The notes below the pieces were generated by a model that was not told the origin of the DNA, searched no databases, and worked only from the letters and a program-made list of their open reading frames with translations. Position numbers and translations under genes: made by a program. A stretch of 11,342 nt of DNA from contig CAMOOA010000028.1 in NCBI GenBank assembly GCA_946621045.1, positions 1-11,342 of the forward strand, written 5' to 3'. The DNA comes from an uncultured Erysipelotrichaceae bacterium. GTDB taxonomy: Bacteria > Bacillota_I > Bacilli_A > Erysipelotrichales > Erysipelotrichaceae. Below, in pieces: positions 1 through 6,004 of the stretch (position 1 is the first letter of the stretch; each line of letters opens with the position of its first letter).

Positions 1-104
1 TATTTTGGGTATACGTCGGGTAGCCGCTACCGACGGCGGTTCAAAACCGCAACACTTATTCTATTAAAAAGCCCTGAATCTCTCAACCGGAGATTTCATA
101 ACTT
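1..104 (+). mobile_element. Right end of an IS200/IS605- or IS1341-like element with tnpB guide-RNA scaffold (partial)
   Basis: Three hairpins stand in tandem: 14-23 with 27-35 (9 bp, one bulged G), directly abutted by 36-41 with 45-50 (GCGGTT/AACCGC, 6 bp, 3-nt loop), then 77-82 with 90-95 (AATCTC/GAGATT, 7-nt loop). Between the second and third lies an unpaired AT-rich stretch that ends in AAAAAGCCC. This order (two stacked hairpins overlapping the end of a reading frame, a short linker with AAGCCC, then a subterminal palindrome) resembles the 3' end of tnpB genes, where the omega/reRNA scaffold runs through the right end of the transposon. The transposase-associated gene itself would lie left of the window. 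The exact element boundary, somewhere near 96-104, cannot be fixed without the other end. It sits immediately beyond the terminator of the nucleosidase operon, a typical neutral landing site. The assignment rests on remembered architecture, not on an alignment. Confidence 0.5.
2..67 (+). CDS. Possible C-terminal tail of TnpB (partial, starts before the window)
   Basis: An open frame runs from base 2 to a TAA at 65-67 and encodes 21 residues ending GGSKPQHLFY. It passes straight through the two stacked hairpins. Overlap of coding sequence and structured RNA is characteristic of the 3' end of tnpB in IS200/IS605-type elements. There is no catalytic motif in such a short tail, so the call depends on the RNA architecture around it. 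A second frame is also open here (1-108), so the frame choice is uncertain. Confidence 0.3.
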   Translation: MLGIRRVAATDGGSKPQHLFY

Positions 105-130
105 TTAAAAAAGACTGCCGGAACAGTCTT
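105..130 (-). terminator. Intrinsic terminator of the sortase-nudix-luxS-mtnN operon
   Basis: Read on the minus strand, AAGACTG (130-124) pairs perfectly with CAGTCTT (117-111) around a 6-nt TTCCGG loop, and the stem runs into a T tract (112-107). The stem overlaps the stop codon of the nucleosidase gene (132-130), so the operon ends very tightly. Confidence 0.8.
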
Positions 131-834
131 CAGAAATGTTCAATAATCGACGCGGTGACCGCAGAACAGTGAGCTGCCGCCTCCGCTTCGATCTCGGAGA
201 AGGCCCTTCCCGCATCATCATTCGCCTTGTCGGAAATCGAACGGAGAATGACAAACGGAATATGGTTGAGCCATGCGGTCTGGGCAATCGCCGCCCCTTC
301 CATCTCCGTGCAGAGTCCGCCGAAGGCTGCCCGGATTGCGTCCTTCTTTTCCTGCGAGCTGATGAACTGATCGCCGCTGACAACCCGGCCTTCAAATACC
401 TTTACATCGGGCGCAGCCGTACGGACGGCCTCCACCGCCATGGCGCGGAATTCTTCATCTGCCGGAAATGCCTGGACGGAGAGCCCCGGCACCTGTCCGG
501 CCTCATAGCCGAACGGCGTTGCGTCCATATCATGCTGAAGAGCATCGGTGGAAACCACAATATCACCGATGTCGATCGCATCATCGAGTGATCCGGCAAT
601 GCCGGTGTTGAGAATATGCGTCACTTCAAAGCAGTCCGCAAGGATCTGCGCGCATGCGGCCGCATTCACCTTTCCGATGCCGCTCTGCACAAGCACAATT
701 TCCGTTGCGCCGAGCGTGCCTTCAAAAAAGGTCATTCCCGCTTTCTCCACTTCACGGGCCACCGTCATGCGTTCATGGAGCACTTCCACTTCCGCCGCCA
801 TCGCCCCGATGATTCCGATTCGTTTATTCGCCAT
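130..834 (-). CDS. mtnN: 5'-methylthioadenosine/S-adenosylhomocysteine nucleosidase
   Basis: This cytosolic enzyme (MTAN, Pfs) hydrolyses S-adenosylhomocysteine to adenine and S-ribosylhomocysteine, and methylthioadenosine to adenine and methylthioribose. The 234-residue product matches the usual family length (E. coli about 232). It opens with the family signature GIIGAMAAEVEVL; Glu15 is the counterpart of E. coli Glu12. Also visible are SGIGKVNAA near residue 51, NTGIAG near 76, the substrate-binding TEMEGAA (Glu177, Met178, Glu179), and RSISDKAND, whose Asp202 is the catalytic acid. An in-frame ATG exists 21 bases upstream, but the chosen start has AAAGG at a suitable distance and gives the canonical N-terminus. 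The start lies inside luxS (11-bp overlap), so translation of the two is probably coupled, and its product is the substrate of LuxS. Confidence 0.96.
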   Translation of the reverse strand: MANKRIGIIGAMAAEVEVLHERMTVAREVEKAGMTFFEGTLGATEIVLVQSGIGKVNAAACAQILADCFEVTHILNTGIAGSLDDAIDIGDIVVSTDALQHDMDATPFGYEAGQVPGLSVQAFPADEEFRAMAVEAVRTAAPDVKVFEGRVVSGDQFISSQEKKDAIRAAFGGLCTEMEGAAIAQTAWLNHIPFVILRSISDKANDDAGRAFSEIEAEAAAHCSAVTASIIEHF

Positions 835-1303
835 AGTGCATATGCCTTTCATCAATGTGTTCCAGTGTTTCGTTCAGAAAGCGGGCCGCAAGCAGCTTCG
901 CCATCGGAAGATTCATGTCGAGATAATTTCCGCAGTCCCTTGCGCAGGCGCCCGGAACCTCGCCTTCGAAGTCTGCCATGAACCGGTACAGGCGCTTCAT
1001 GAGGTCAATAATATCCTCCGGTTCCTTTTCCCCTGCCAGGATCAGATAAAAGCCGGTCCGGCACCCCATCGGTCCCCAGTAGATCACTTCATCCCTGTAT
1101 TCCGGATCATTCCGCAGAAACGTGGCGCCGAGATGTTCAAGGGTGTGCACTTCGGCCGTGTTCATGACCGGCTCTCTGTTCGGCGCCGTCATCCGCACAT
1201 CAAAGGTAGTCAGCACTTCATCCTTGACGCGGTCCCGCCGCGACACATAGATTCCCGGTTCCAGAATCAGATGGTTCACCGTAAAACTTGCGATCTTTTC
1301 CAT
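824..1303 (-). CDS. luxS: S-ribosylhomocysteine lyase (AI-2 synthase)
   Basis: LuxS cleaves S-ribosylhomocysteine to homocysteine and DPD, the precursor of the AI-2 signal. The 159-residue protein has the full metal site: HTLEH (His53, Glu56, His57) and Cys124 in the segment DCGNY. The catalytic Cys81 sits in GPMGCRTGFYL. The usual ECGNY is DCGNY here, a conservative change that should not affect metal binding. A strong GGGGG-containing ribosome binding site precedes the ATG, and that ATG overlaps the TGA of the Nudix gene by one base (TGATG). Its own 3' end overlaps the start of mtnN by 11 bp, so the two consecutive steps of S-adenosylhomocysteine recycling are co-translated. Confidence 0.98.
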   Translation of the reverse strand: MEKIASFTVNHLILEPGIYVSRRDRVKDEVLTTFDVRMTAPNREPVMNTAEVHTLEHLGATFLRNDPEYRDEVIYWGPMGCRTGFYLILAGEKEPEDIIDLMKRLYRFMADFEGEVPGACARDCGNYLDMNLPMAKLLAARFLNETLEHIDERHMHYGE

Positions 1304-1851
1304 CAGACGATTATCCCCCGCTCTTTAAACTCCCTGATCAGGAATGTCATGGCAACCGTCTTGGCATCCGTAACTTCTCCCCGGACGATCCGTTCGGTGA
1401 TTTCGCTCAGGGAAAGCTTTGTAAGATTGATGTTTTCATCCGCATCCAGATGCTGGCCGCTGAATTCTCCCTGCTTTGCATAGTACAGTTCGATCACTTC
1501 CGTATCATAGGCGGGCGTCGGAACCAGCGAGCCGAGATGAACAAAGCCGGTACCTTCATAGCCGGTCTCCTCCACAATTTCACGTTTTGCGGTCTCCAGC
1601 GGATCTTCGCCCGGTTCTTTCTTGCCGGCCGGATATTCCAGCATGATCTGTCCCTGACCGTAGCGGTACTGGGTGACAAAGAAAAACTTTCCTTCCCCGT
1701 CTTCGAGCGCAATGCCGACGCCTCCCGGATGCACCACCACTTCACGCGGTGCTCTCGTTCCGTCGGGAAGCTCCGCCTCATCCAGACGCACCTTGATGAT
1801 GTGACCGTCGTATACGGTTGTTTCCCTGACTGTCTTTTCCTTCAGTTCCAT
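1303..1851 (-). CDS. Nudix hydrolase, ADP-ribose pyrophosphatase type
   Basis: This cytosolic hydrolase probably splits ADP-ribose into AMP and ribose 5-phosphate. The 182 residues contain a complete Nudix box (residues 76-98: Gly76, Glu82, then REIVEETGY with Arg90, Glu91, Glu94 and Glu95). The preceding LEYPAGKKEPGE and the N-terminal beta-rich part (HPGGVGIA near 41-48) are typical of the NudF/ADPRase branch. Pro113 in the later segment VPTPAYDTEVIELYYA lies about 15 residues after the box, which favours ADP-ribose specificity. An AGAGGAA ribosome binding site lies in the last codons of the sortase gene, with only 2 bp between the genes. Substrate specificity beyond the subfamily is inferred. 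Confidence 0.92.
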   Translation of the reverse strand: MELKEKTVRETTVYDGHIIKVRLDEAELPDGTRAPREVVVHPGGVGIALEDGEGKFFFVTQYRYGQGQIMLEYPAGKKEPGEDPLETAKREIVEETGYEGTGFVHLGSLVPTPAYDTEVIELYYAKQGEFSGQHLDADENINLTKLSLSEITERIVRGEVTDAKTVAMTFLIREFKERGIIV

Positions 1852-1853
1852 GT

Positions 1854-2693
1854 TTATTCCTCTGTATGTTCAAAAGCCGGCACCCGCTTCAGTTCTCTGC
1901 ACAGCACGATTTCACGGGCGTTGTTATTTCCTTCAATGCACGTCTGCATGGTCAGAAAGCGGTCATCCGCATCAAATTCCACGCCGGTATCGTAATATGC
2001 GTGCGAACGGACGTTCTCCCTGTATGTCACCATATATTCCGGGGTATAGGACAGAAGATTGTACTCAAATCCCTGCCGGGTAAACTGATAGCCGTCCACC
2101 GAGTCCAGCGGGCATTCAAACACCGCCGCAATTTCATAGTAACGGACTTCATCGGGGGTAATCAGCGAAACATAGCGGTTCGGCTCCCATGCGGACTCTT
2201 TCATCAGTTCCGCAAGCGGCGTAAACACAAGCGTGCGGTCCGGGTTGCGGAATTCATAGATGTAATGGCCGTAGATAATCGTATTCTGATCGTCCCGCGT
2301 CAGATCATTTTCCGGCTCCATCGTAATGGATCCGTAGGAAAGATATTCTCCCGTTTTCCAGTTCTTATACAGATACTCATTTACGTCGCTGCTCTGAAGC
2401 ACCGGCGCATGGATCAGTCCGCTCTGAAAACAGAGCAGAGCCCTGACATCCGGATTGATTTCTTTATCCTCCTGCAGTTCCCTGTAAAGATTCCGAAGGG
2501 AATCCTCATCATATTCATAGATTTCCAGCGGCTCCGGTGTCGGTTCCGGCGTCGGCTCCGGGGACGGCGCCGCCGTTGTCTCCGGAAGCGGCTCTGCCGG
2601 GGTTGCGGATGATTCATGCAGAACCAAAAACAGGGACAGGCAGAATACCGCAACAAGCACAGCCAGCGCGCCGATCAGATATTTCTGTTTCAT
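1854..2693 (-). CDS. srtB: Class B sortase, membrane anchored
   Basis: Sortases are extracytoplasmic transpeptidases that join surface proteins to the cell wall or into polymers. The 279-residue product has an N-terminal membrane anchor (about residues 6-25), then a Pro/Glu/Thr-rich stalk (about 31-56, repeated PEPTPEP units), then the catalytic domain. The triad is visible: His143 in NTIIYGHY, Cys252 in FLTMQTC, Arg260 in NNNAREIVLC. The long segment between His and Cys and the sequence around it fit class B. No substrate with a sorting signal is in the window. The ATG has no recognisable ribosome binding site (AAACCGTTTT precedes it), yet a TATAAT lies 12-17 bases upstream, and no upstream start is possible because of an in-frame stop. 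It leads the Nudix-luxS-mtnN string. Confidence 0.92.
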   Translation of the reverse strand: MKQKYLIGALAVLVAVFCLSLFLVLHESSATPAEPLPETTAAPSPEPTPEPTPEPLEIYEYDEDSLRNLYRELQEDKEINPDVRALLCFQSGLIHAPVLQSSDVNEYLYKNWKTGEYLSYGSITMEPENDLTRDDQNTIIYGHYIYEFRNPDRTLVFTPLAELMKESAWEPNRYVSLITPDEVRYYEIAAVFECPLDSVDGYQFTRQGFEYNLLSYTPEYMVTYRENVRSHAYYDTGVEFDADDRFLTMQTCIEGNNNAREIVLCRELKRVPAFEHTEE

Positions 2694-2704
2694 AAAACGG
2701 TTTA

Positions 2705-2710
2705 ATTATA
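2705..2710 (-). promoter_or_regulatory. Possible -10 box giving a near-leaderless sortase transcript
   Basis: The minus strand carries a perfect TATAAT whose downstream edge is only 11 bases from the sortase ATG. Initiation 6-8 bases after it would leave a leader of about 4-6 bases, too short for a Shine-Dalgarno site, and none is seen. No good -35 stands at 16-18 bp, so the box may be fortuitous in AT-rich spacer DNA. Confidence 0.4.
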
Positions 2711-2735
2711 AAGCAGTCGTGTACAGCCTGCCATA

Positions 2736-3005
2736 TCAAATCCAGCTGTAATCGCCGCCGGTCACCGCAAGCGAAAGCAGCGTATCATACTTCTCCACGT
2801 TCTCTGTTCCTTCGACTGCCTCAAGCAGCACGGCATCCTCGCGGACCTCCGGCATCTCTTCTCCCGGCGCGAGTTCCATATCCGGCTGTTCCCCGCAGTA
2901 CGGGCAGACGATGCGCGGCAGAACCTTTACATCCAGAAACCGCGTTCCGCACGCAGCGCACTCATAAAACCCGCAGCGTTCCGTTCCTTCCGGCACATAA
3001 TACAT
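2736..3005 (-). CDS. Small zinc-ribbon protein of unknown function
   Basis: An 89-residue acidic protein. The N-terminal third has two CxxC knuckles, ECAACG (Cys16, Cys19) and CPYCGE (Cys34, Cys37), the pattern of a zinc ribbon of about 25 residues; Cys11 is an additional cysteine. The remainder (about residues 45-89) is Glu-rich with no recognised motif and ends in GGDYSWI. A GGAGG sits 8 bases before the ATG, so the start is well supported. It lies 42 bp ahead of the sortase gene and could share its transcript, although a separate -10-like box precedes the sortase. I do not recognise the family. A role as a nucleic-acid or protein-binding adaptor would be a guess. Confidence 0.75.
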   Translation of the reverse strand: MYYVPEGTERCGFYECAACGTRFLDVKVLPRIVCPYCGEQPDMELAPGEEMPEVREDAVLLEAVEGTENVEKYDTLLSLAVTGGDYSWI

Positions 3006-3038
3006 GGCACATACCTCCGTTTCTGTTCATCACCTATG

Positions 3039-3044
3039 ATTCTA
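3039..3044 (-). promoter_or_regulatory. Candidate -10 box upstream of the zinc-ribbon gene
   Basis: TAGAAT on the minus strand lies about 33 bases before the zinc-ribbon start codon, in the short gap after the terminator of the preceding operon. No convincing -35 is visible at 16-18 bp. It is listed because this gap is the only place a promoter for the block can be. Confidence 0.3.
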
Positions 3045-3060
3045 GCGCACCTTGCCCGCA

Positions 3061-3095
3061 AACGAAAATACGGAACCGCCGTATGGCAGTCCCGT
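3061..3095 (-). terminator. Intrinsic terminator of the FAD oxidoreductase-reductase operon
   Basis: On the minus strand 3095-3085 pairs with 3080-3070 over 11 bp (two G-U pairs) around the 4-nt loop ATAC, followed by ATTTTCGTTT. It lies 15 bases after the stop of the reductase gene and separates the two minus-strand transcription units. Confidence 0.75.
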
Positions 3096-3109
3096 ATCGG
3101 TATTTCACA

Positions 3110-4297
3110 TCAGAGAATCGGAATCCGGATCGTGCAGTCGCTGAGCGGCCATGTGCTGCATGCATGCACATAACCGAACTGCTTGTCTGCCCGGCGGCGT
3201 CCGTCCCCTTCCGCGGGAACGAAGACGTCTCCGCTGACCAGTTTCGTGCGGCAGTATCCGCAGGCACCGGAACGGCAGCGGCTGTTGTTTTTAATGCCGG
3301 CACGCTCCAGGGCAACCGTGATCGGTTCCCGCGAATCCGCTTCGATCACATCTTCCTGAATGCCGCGGAGCACCGTCAGTTTGAACTTCTTCGGCTCGAA
3401 ATCCTTCGGATATCCTTCTGCCGCAGTGACATCGCGCGGTGCACCGAACACCTCCATGCGGATGCGCCGTGCCGGAACATTCAGCGCTTCCAGTTCGCCT
3501 TTTACAAAGTGATACATCGGAAGCGGTCCGCAGACGAAGTATGTCGTATCCTCCGCAGAATATTTCTTAATCAGATCACGGCTGAGGAATCCCTTCTCCC
3601 CGTCGTATTCCTCATCGCCGCTGATGACATTCACGAATTTCACGCGATCGCACTGAATCGCCTTCAGCTGCTGTTCGAGAATGATGTCCTTTGTGGAAAC
3701 AGAACCGTAGAGGATCGTCAGATCCATATCGAGGGTTCCGTGCTCGATTTCCTTCGCCATTGCATAGAACGGCGTAATGCCGCTTCCGCCGGCAAGCGCC
3801 ACAACATGCGTTGAATCACGGAGCGGTTCAAAATGGAATTCCCCGAACGGAAGATGCGCGGTAAGTCTGTCGCCTTCCTTCAGGTTTGCGTACAGCCAGT
3901 TTGCGGCAAAACCGGTATCCGGACGTCCGTTGCGGATCGTCAGCTGAAAGAACGGATGTTCGCCGGTGCGCGCTTCATACGGTGCGCTGGAGATGGAATA
4001 CGGACGGGTCGTCAGTGTTCCGTTGATCTCAAGATCAAGCGATGCATACTGTCCGGCCTGAAACGGCGGGAGTTTGTCGCCGTCCGTCGCTTCAAATGTG
4101 AAGCGGCGTGCGGTCGGCGAAACATCTTCGACCTTTGTGACAACGATGCGGGTTGCCTTCGGATGGAGTTCATCCGCCACATCGCGGATGTGATCGCGGT
4201 AATTGTTTTCCGGACTTCCGCTTTCAATCAGTTTCCGTCTTGCGTTTGTGACGCGGCTGGCACCGGTAACGTCTTTCAGAAAACCTTTGACTTTCAT
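3110..4297 (-). CDS. Ferredoxin-NAD(P)H reductase-type flavoprotein with C-terminal 2Fe-2S domain
   Basis: The 395-residue protein has three parts after a 45-residue leader. First is an FAD/FMN-binding barrel (about 48-160) with RPYSISSAP at 98-106. Second is an NAD(P)-binding domain (about 163-285) with ALAGGSGITPFYAM and later YFVCGPLPMY. Third is a plant-type 2Fe-2S ferredoxin domain (about 305-395) with Cys341-x4-Cys346-x2-Cys349-x30-Cys380. This is the arrangement of PaaE- and Hmp-like reductases that pass electrons from NAD(P)H through flavin to a 2Fe-2S cluster and then to a partner. The ATG overlaps the TGA of the upstream FAD oxidoreductase by 4 bp (ATGA) and has GGAGG 10 bases ahead, so the two are made together. 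The natural inference is that it reduces that oxidoreductase. Which pyridine nucleotide is used cannot be told. Confidence 0.9.
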   Translation of the reverse strand: MKVKGFLKDVTGASRVTNARRKLIESGSPENNYRDHIRDVADELHPKATRIVVTKVEDVSPTARRFTFEATDGDKLPPFQAGQYASLDLEINGTLTTRPYSISSAPYEARTGEHPFFQLTIRNGRPDTGFAANWLYANLKEGDRLTAHLPFGEFHFEPLRDSTHVVALAGGSGITPFYAMAKEIEHGTLDMDLTILYGSVSTKDIILEQQLKAIQCDRVKFVNVISGDEEYDGEKGFLSRDLIKKYSAEDTTYFVCGPLPMYHFVKGELEALNVPARRIRMEVFGAPRDVTAAEGYPKDFEPKKFKLTVLRGIQEDVIEADSREPITVALERAGIKNNSRCRSGACGYCRTKLVSGDVFVPAEGDGRRRADKQFGYVHACSTWPLSDCTIRIPIL

Positions 4298-5853
4298 TTT
4301 GCGGCAGCCTCCTTCTTCATTTCTTCCAGAATCATCTTGGAAGCGATCTTTCCGTTGTTGATATTGCAGGCCATGCCGTCGCCGACAAGCTGATGGCTTG
4401 CGCAGCCGACAAGACCCTTGATGTACTGTTCACGCTCGACATCTTCCAGACGTCCGACAACCGAGTTCACCATGGAGTGCTGGTAACCGTAGATGCCGCC
4501 CTGATACATACCCGTGTAGCGGGCAATGGTCATCGGGGATTCCACTTCGATTTCCTGTACATGGTCAAGCAGGTTGACGCCGAGACGCTTGCTGACGGTG
4601 TCGATCATCTGCTTTGCGATGGTCCGCTTCATTTCATAGTAGTTATCCGCATTGACTTCTGCGAATGCCTCCGGAAGCGGCAGGTTTGTGATGGAAAGAC
4701 TGGTCATGCCTTCCGGAACCGCATCCGGATTTGCATAGTTCAGACAGATCGTTGTGAGATAGCTCCAGTTGCCGAGCTTCTTTCCCTGCGCCCAGAAGAC
4801 ATCCGTGTCAAACGGAACTTCACTGGAGAACACGGAATAGGATCGGATATTCAATTCTTCCGGCTTTTTGTCGAGCAGAAGAACCACCGAGAAGTTGGTC
4901 ACCGACATCGGCATTGCATTTGCATATTTCCGCGCCTGTGCCGGGACTTCCGACTGCGGCTCAATCATCTTTCCGTAGACGGTGTTGGGATACGGTGCGC
5001 TTGCGACATAGCGGGCATGGATCTCATCGCCGCGGGACGTGCGGACACCGTAAACATGGCCGTCCTTTACCAGGATCTTTTCCACGTTCTGGCAGTACTC
5101 AAACTGTACGCCGAGTTCTTCGCAGCGGTTCTGCATCGCCATTGCCATCTCATGCGAGAAGCCTCTTGCGACATAGCTTCCGCCCATCATGTAGTCTGCC
5201 ATCAGGAAGGAGTAGATGGTAAACGGCAGGGTGCTGAGCGGCTGGCCGACATAGATCCAGTACGCGCTCAGAATCTTCTTGACCGACTCCGGCAGAACAA
5301 ATGCCGTGTCCAGCACTTCCTTTGCGGAATAGCCGGCAGTCTTGACGAGTGCTTCATGTTTCAGCAGCATCTGCAGTTTGGACAGACTGTGCTCGTTCAG
5401 GAAAAGCGTGGAATTATAGACACTGAGGCAGAGTTCCAGCAGACGGTTGACTTCCGCTCTCGTACCGGGATACTGCGCCTCGATTTCATCCGCACAGATC
5501 CACGTGCCGTCCGGCCGTCTTCCGGCATGAAGCTCTATGTCAATATTATCTTCCGGGGAATACAGCTCATAGGCTTCCGGCACGCGCAGCCAGTCGATTG
5601 CGACCTTCATTTCATCGAGATACTTCCGGATGTACAGCGGTTCTTCAACCGGACCGAGCGACATCATTTCATGGAGCGTCGCTTCCATCTCAATTCCGCC
5701 GCGGACAAAACTTGTGGCGACACCGCCCGGCAGATTATGCCGTTCCAGGACAAGCACCGACTTGCCTTCCGACGCAAGCCGCATCACGCAGCTCATTCCG
5801 GCCAGCGCGCCGCCGATGACAATCACGTCATAATTATCTTTATAGAATGCCAT
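4294..5853 (-). CDS. CrtI/RetSat-like FAD-dependent oxidoreductase (phytoene dehydrogenase family)
   Basis: A 519-residue flavoprotein. The N-terminus has the dinucleotide-binding fold VIVIGGALAGMSCVMRLA (Gly14, Gly15, Gly19), an acidic residue at the end of the second strand (Glu37), and LPGGVATSF, the GG motif of the phytoene desaturase/carotenoid isomerase/retinol saturase superfamily. The C-terminus has VGDGMACNINNGKIASKMI (about 495-513), which closes the FAD site. Superfamily members desaturate, isomerise or saturate C=C bonds in long lipophilic chains. No carotenoid synthesis genes are nearby. The neighbours are a 2Fe-2S reductase, a FadR-type regulator and a fatty acid isomerase, so reduction of a fatty-acid double bond is a reasonable guess for its role, not a demonstration. 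An AAGGA site lies 7 bases before the ATG, and a FadR-type operator sits just upstream of it. Confidence 0.85.
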   Translation of the reverse strand: MAFYKDNYDVIVIGGALAGMSCVMRLASEGKSVLVLERHNLPGGVATSFVRGGIEMEATLHEMMSLGPVEEPLYIRKYLDEMKVAIDWLRVPEAYELYSPEDNIDIELHAGRRPDGTWICADEIEAQYPGTRAEVNRLLELCLSVYNSTLFLNEHSLSKLQMLLKHEALVKTAGYSAKEVLDTAFVLPESVKKILSAYWIYVGQPLSTLPFTIYSFLMADYMMGGSYVARGFSHEMAMAMQNRCEELGVQFEYCQNVEKILVKDGHVYGVRTSRGDEIHARYVASAPYPNTVYGKMIEPQSEVPAQARKYANAMPMSVTNFSVVLLLDKKPEELNIRSYSVFSSEVPFDTDVFWAQGKKLGNWSYLTTICLNYANPDAVPEGMTSLSITNLPLPEAFAEVNADNYYEMKRTIAKQMIDTVSKRLGVNLLDHVQEIEVESPMTIARYTGMYQGGIYGYQHSMVNSVVGRLEDVEREQYIKGLVGCASHQLVGDGMACNINNGKIASKMILEEMKKEAAAK

Positions 5854-5867
5854 AGGAACTTCCTTTC

Positions 5868-5878
5868 TGGTTTAACCA
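5868..5878. promoter_or_regulatory. FadR-subfamily operator, site 1
   Basis: TGGTTTAACCA is a perfect 11-bp dyad and fits the FadR-subfamily consensus TNGTNNNACNA. It lies between the TATAAT (5884-5889) and the ribosome binding site of the FAD oxidoreductase gene, 5 bp past the -10, covering the expected transcription start. That position implies repression. Confidence 0.85.
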
Positions 5879-5883
5879 ACCTC

Positions 5884-5889
5884 ATTATA
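5884..5889 (-). promoter_or_regulatory. -10 box of the FAD oxidoreductase-reductase operon
   Basis: TATAAT on the minus strand, about 30 bases upstream of the start codon, with operator site 1 immediately downstream. The -35 is weak: the region 16-18 bp upstream is A-rich without a clear TTGACA. Confidence 0.65.
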
Positions 5890-5938
5890 AAACAGATTGG
5901 AGATATTGTTTTTTGTGAATTGAATATTCCGCATTGTT

Positions 5939-5944
5939 TTGACA
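5939..5944 (+). promoter_or_regulatory. Candidate -35 box for the GntR regulator gene
   Basis: A perfect TTGACA on the plus strand, 61 bases before the likely start codon. No good -10 follows at 16-18 bp (the hexamers there are TGAAAG or similar), so the promoter would be weak, as is common for an autoregulated repressor. Confidence 0.4.
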
Positions 5945-5978
5945 TTCTGAATTCGTTAGACTGAAAGTGTCTGGTGCA

Positions 5979-5989
5979 TGGTTTGACCA
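5979..5989. promoter_or_regulatory. FadR-subfamily operator, site 2
   Basis: TGGTTTGACCA, a TGGT-NNN-ACCA dyad, lies directly before the ribosome binding site of the regulator gene, 15 bases from its ATG. Its sequence is identical to the reverse complement of site 3. The position suggests autorepression. Its centre is 111 bp from that of site 1, across the divergent promoter region. Confidence 0.82.
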
Positions 5990-6004
5990 GAGATGGAGGG
6001 TTAT

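Noticed and set aside
14..50. tRNA fragment, because GGTTCAAAACC resembles a T arm
   Set aside because: The loop has A where a pyrimidine is expected before the closing C, only four stem pairs form, and no acceptor stem or CCA follows.
548..1483. Plus-strand frame across mtnN, luxS and part of the Nudix gene
   Set aside because: It crosses three recognised minus-strand genes and encodes nothing recognisable.
2520..2580. Short GC-rich repeats in the sortase gene as a separate repeat element
   Set aside because: They are codons of the Pro/Glu/Thr stalk (PEPTPEP units) and are explained by the protein.
4393..5964. Open plus-strand frame of more than 500 codons opposite the FAD oxidoreductase
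   Set aside because: It is antisense to a gene with clear FAD motifs, has no ribosome binding site or recognisable motif, and its length follows from codon bias of the sense strand.
5993..5995. Upstream ATG as the start of the GntR regulator
   Set aside because: It has no ribosome binding site and is itself part of the GGAGGG region that serves the ATG at 6005.
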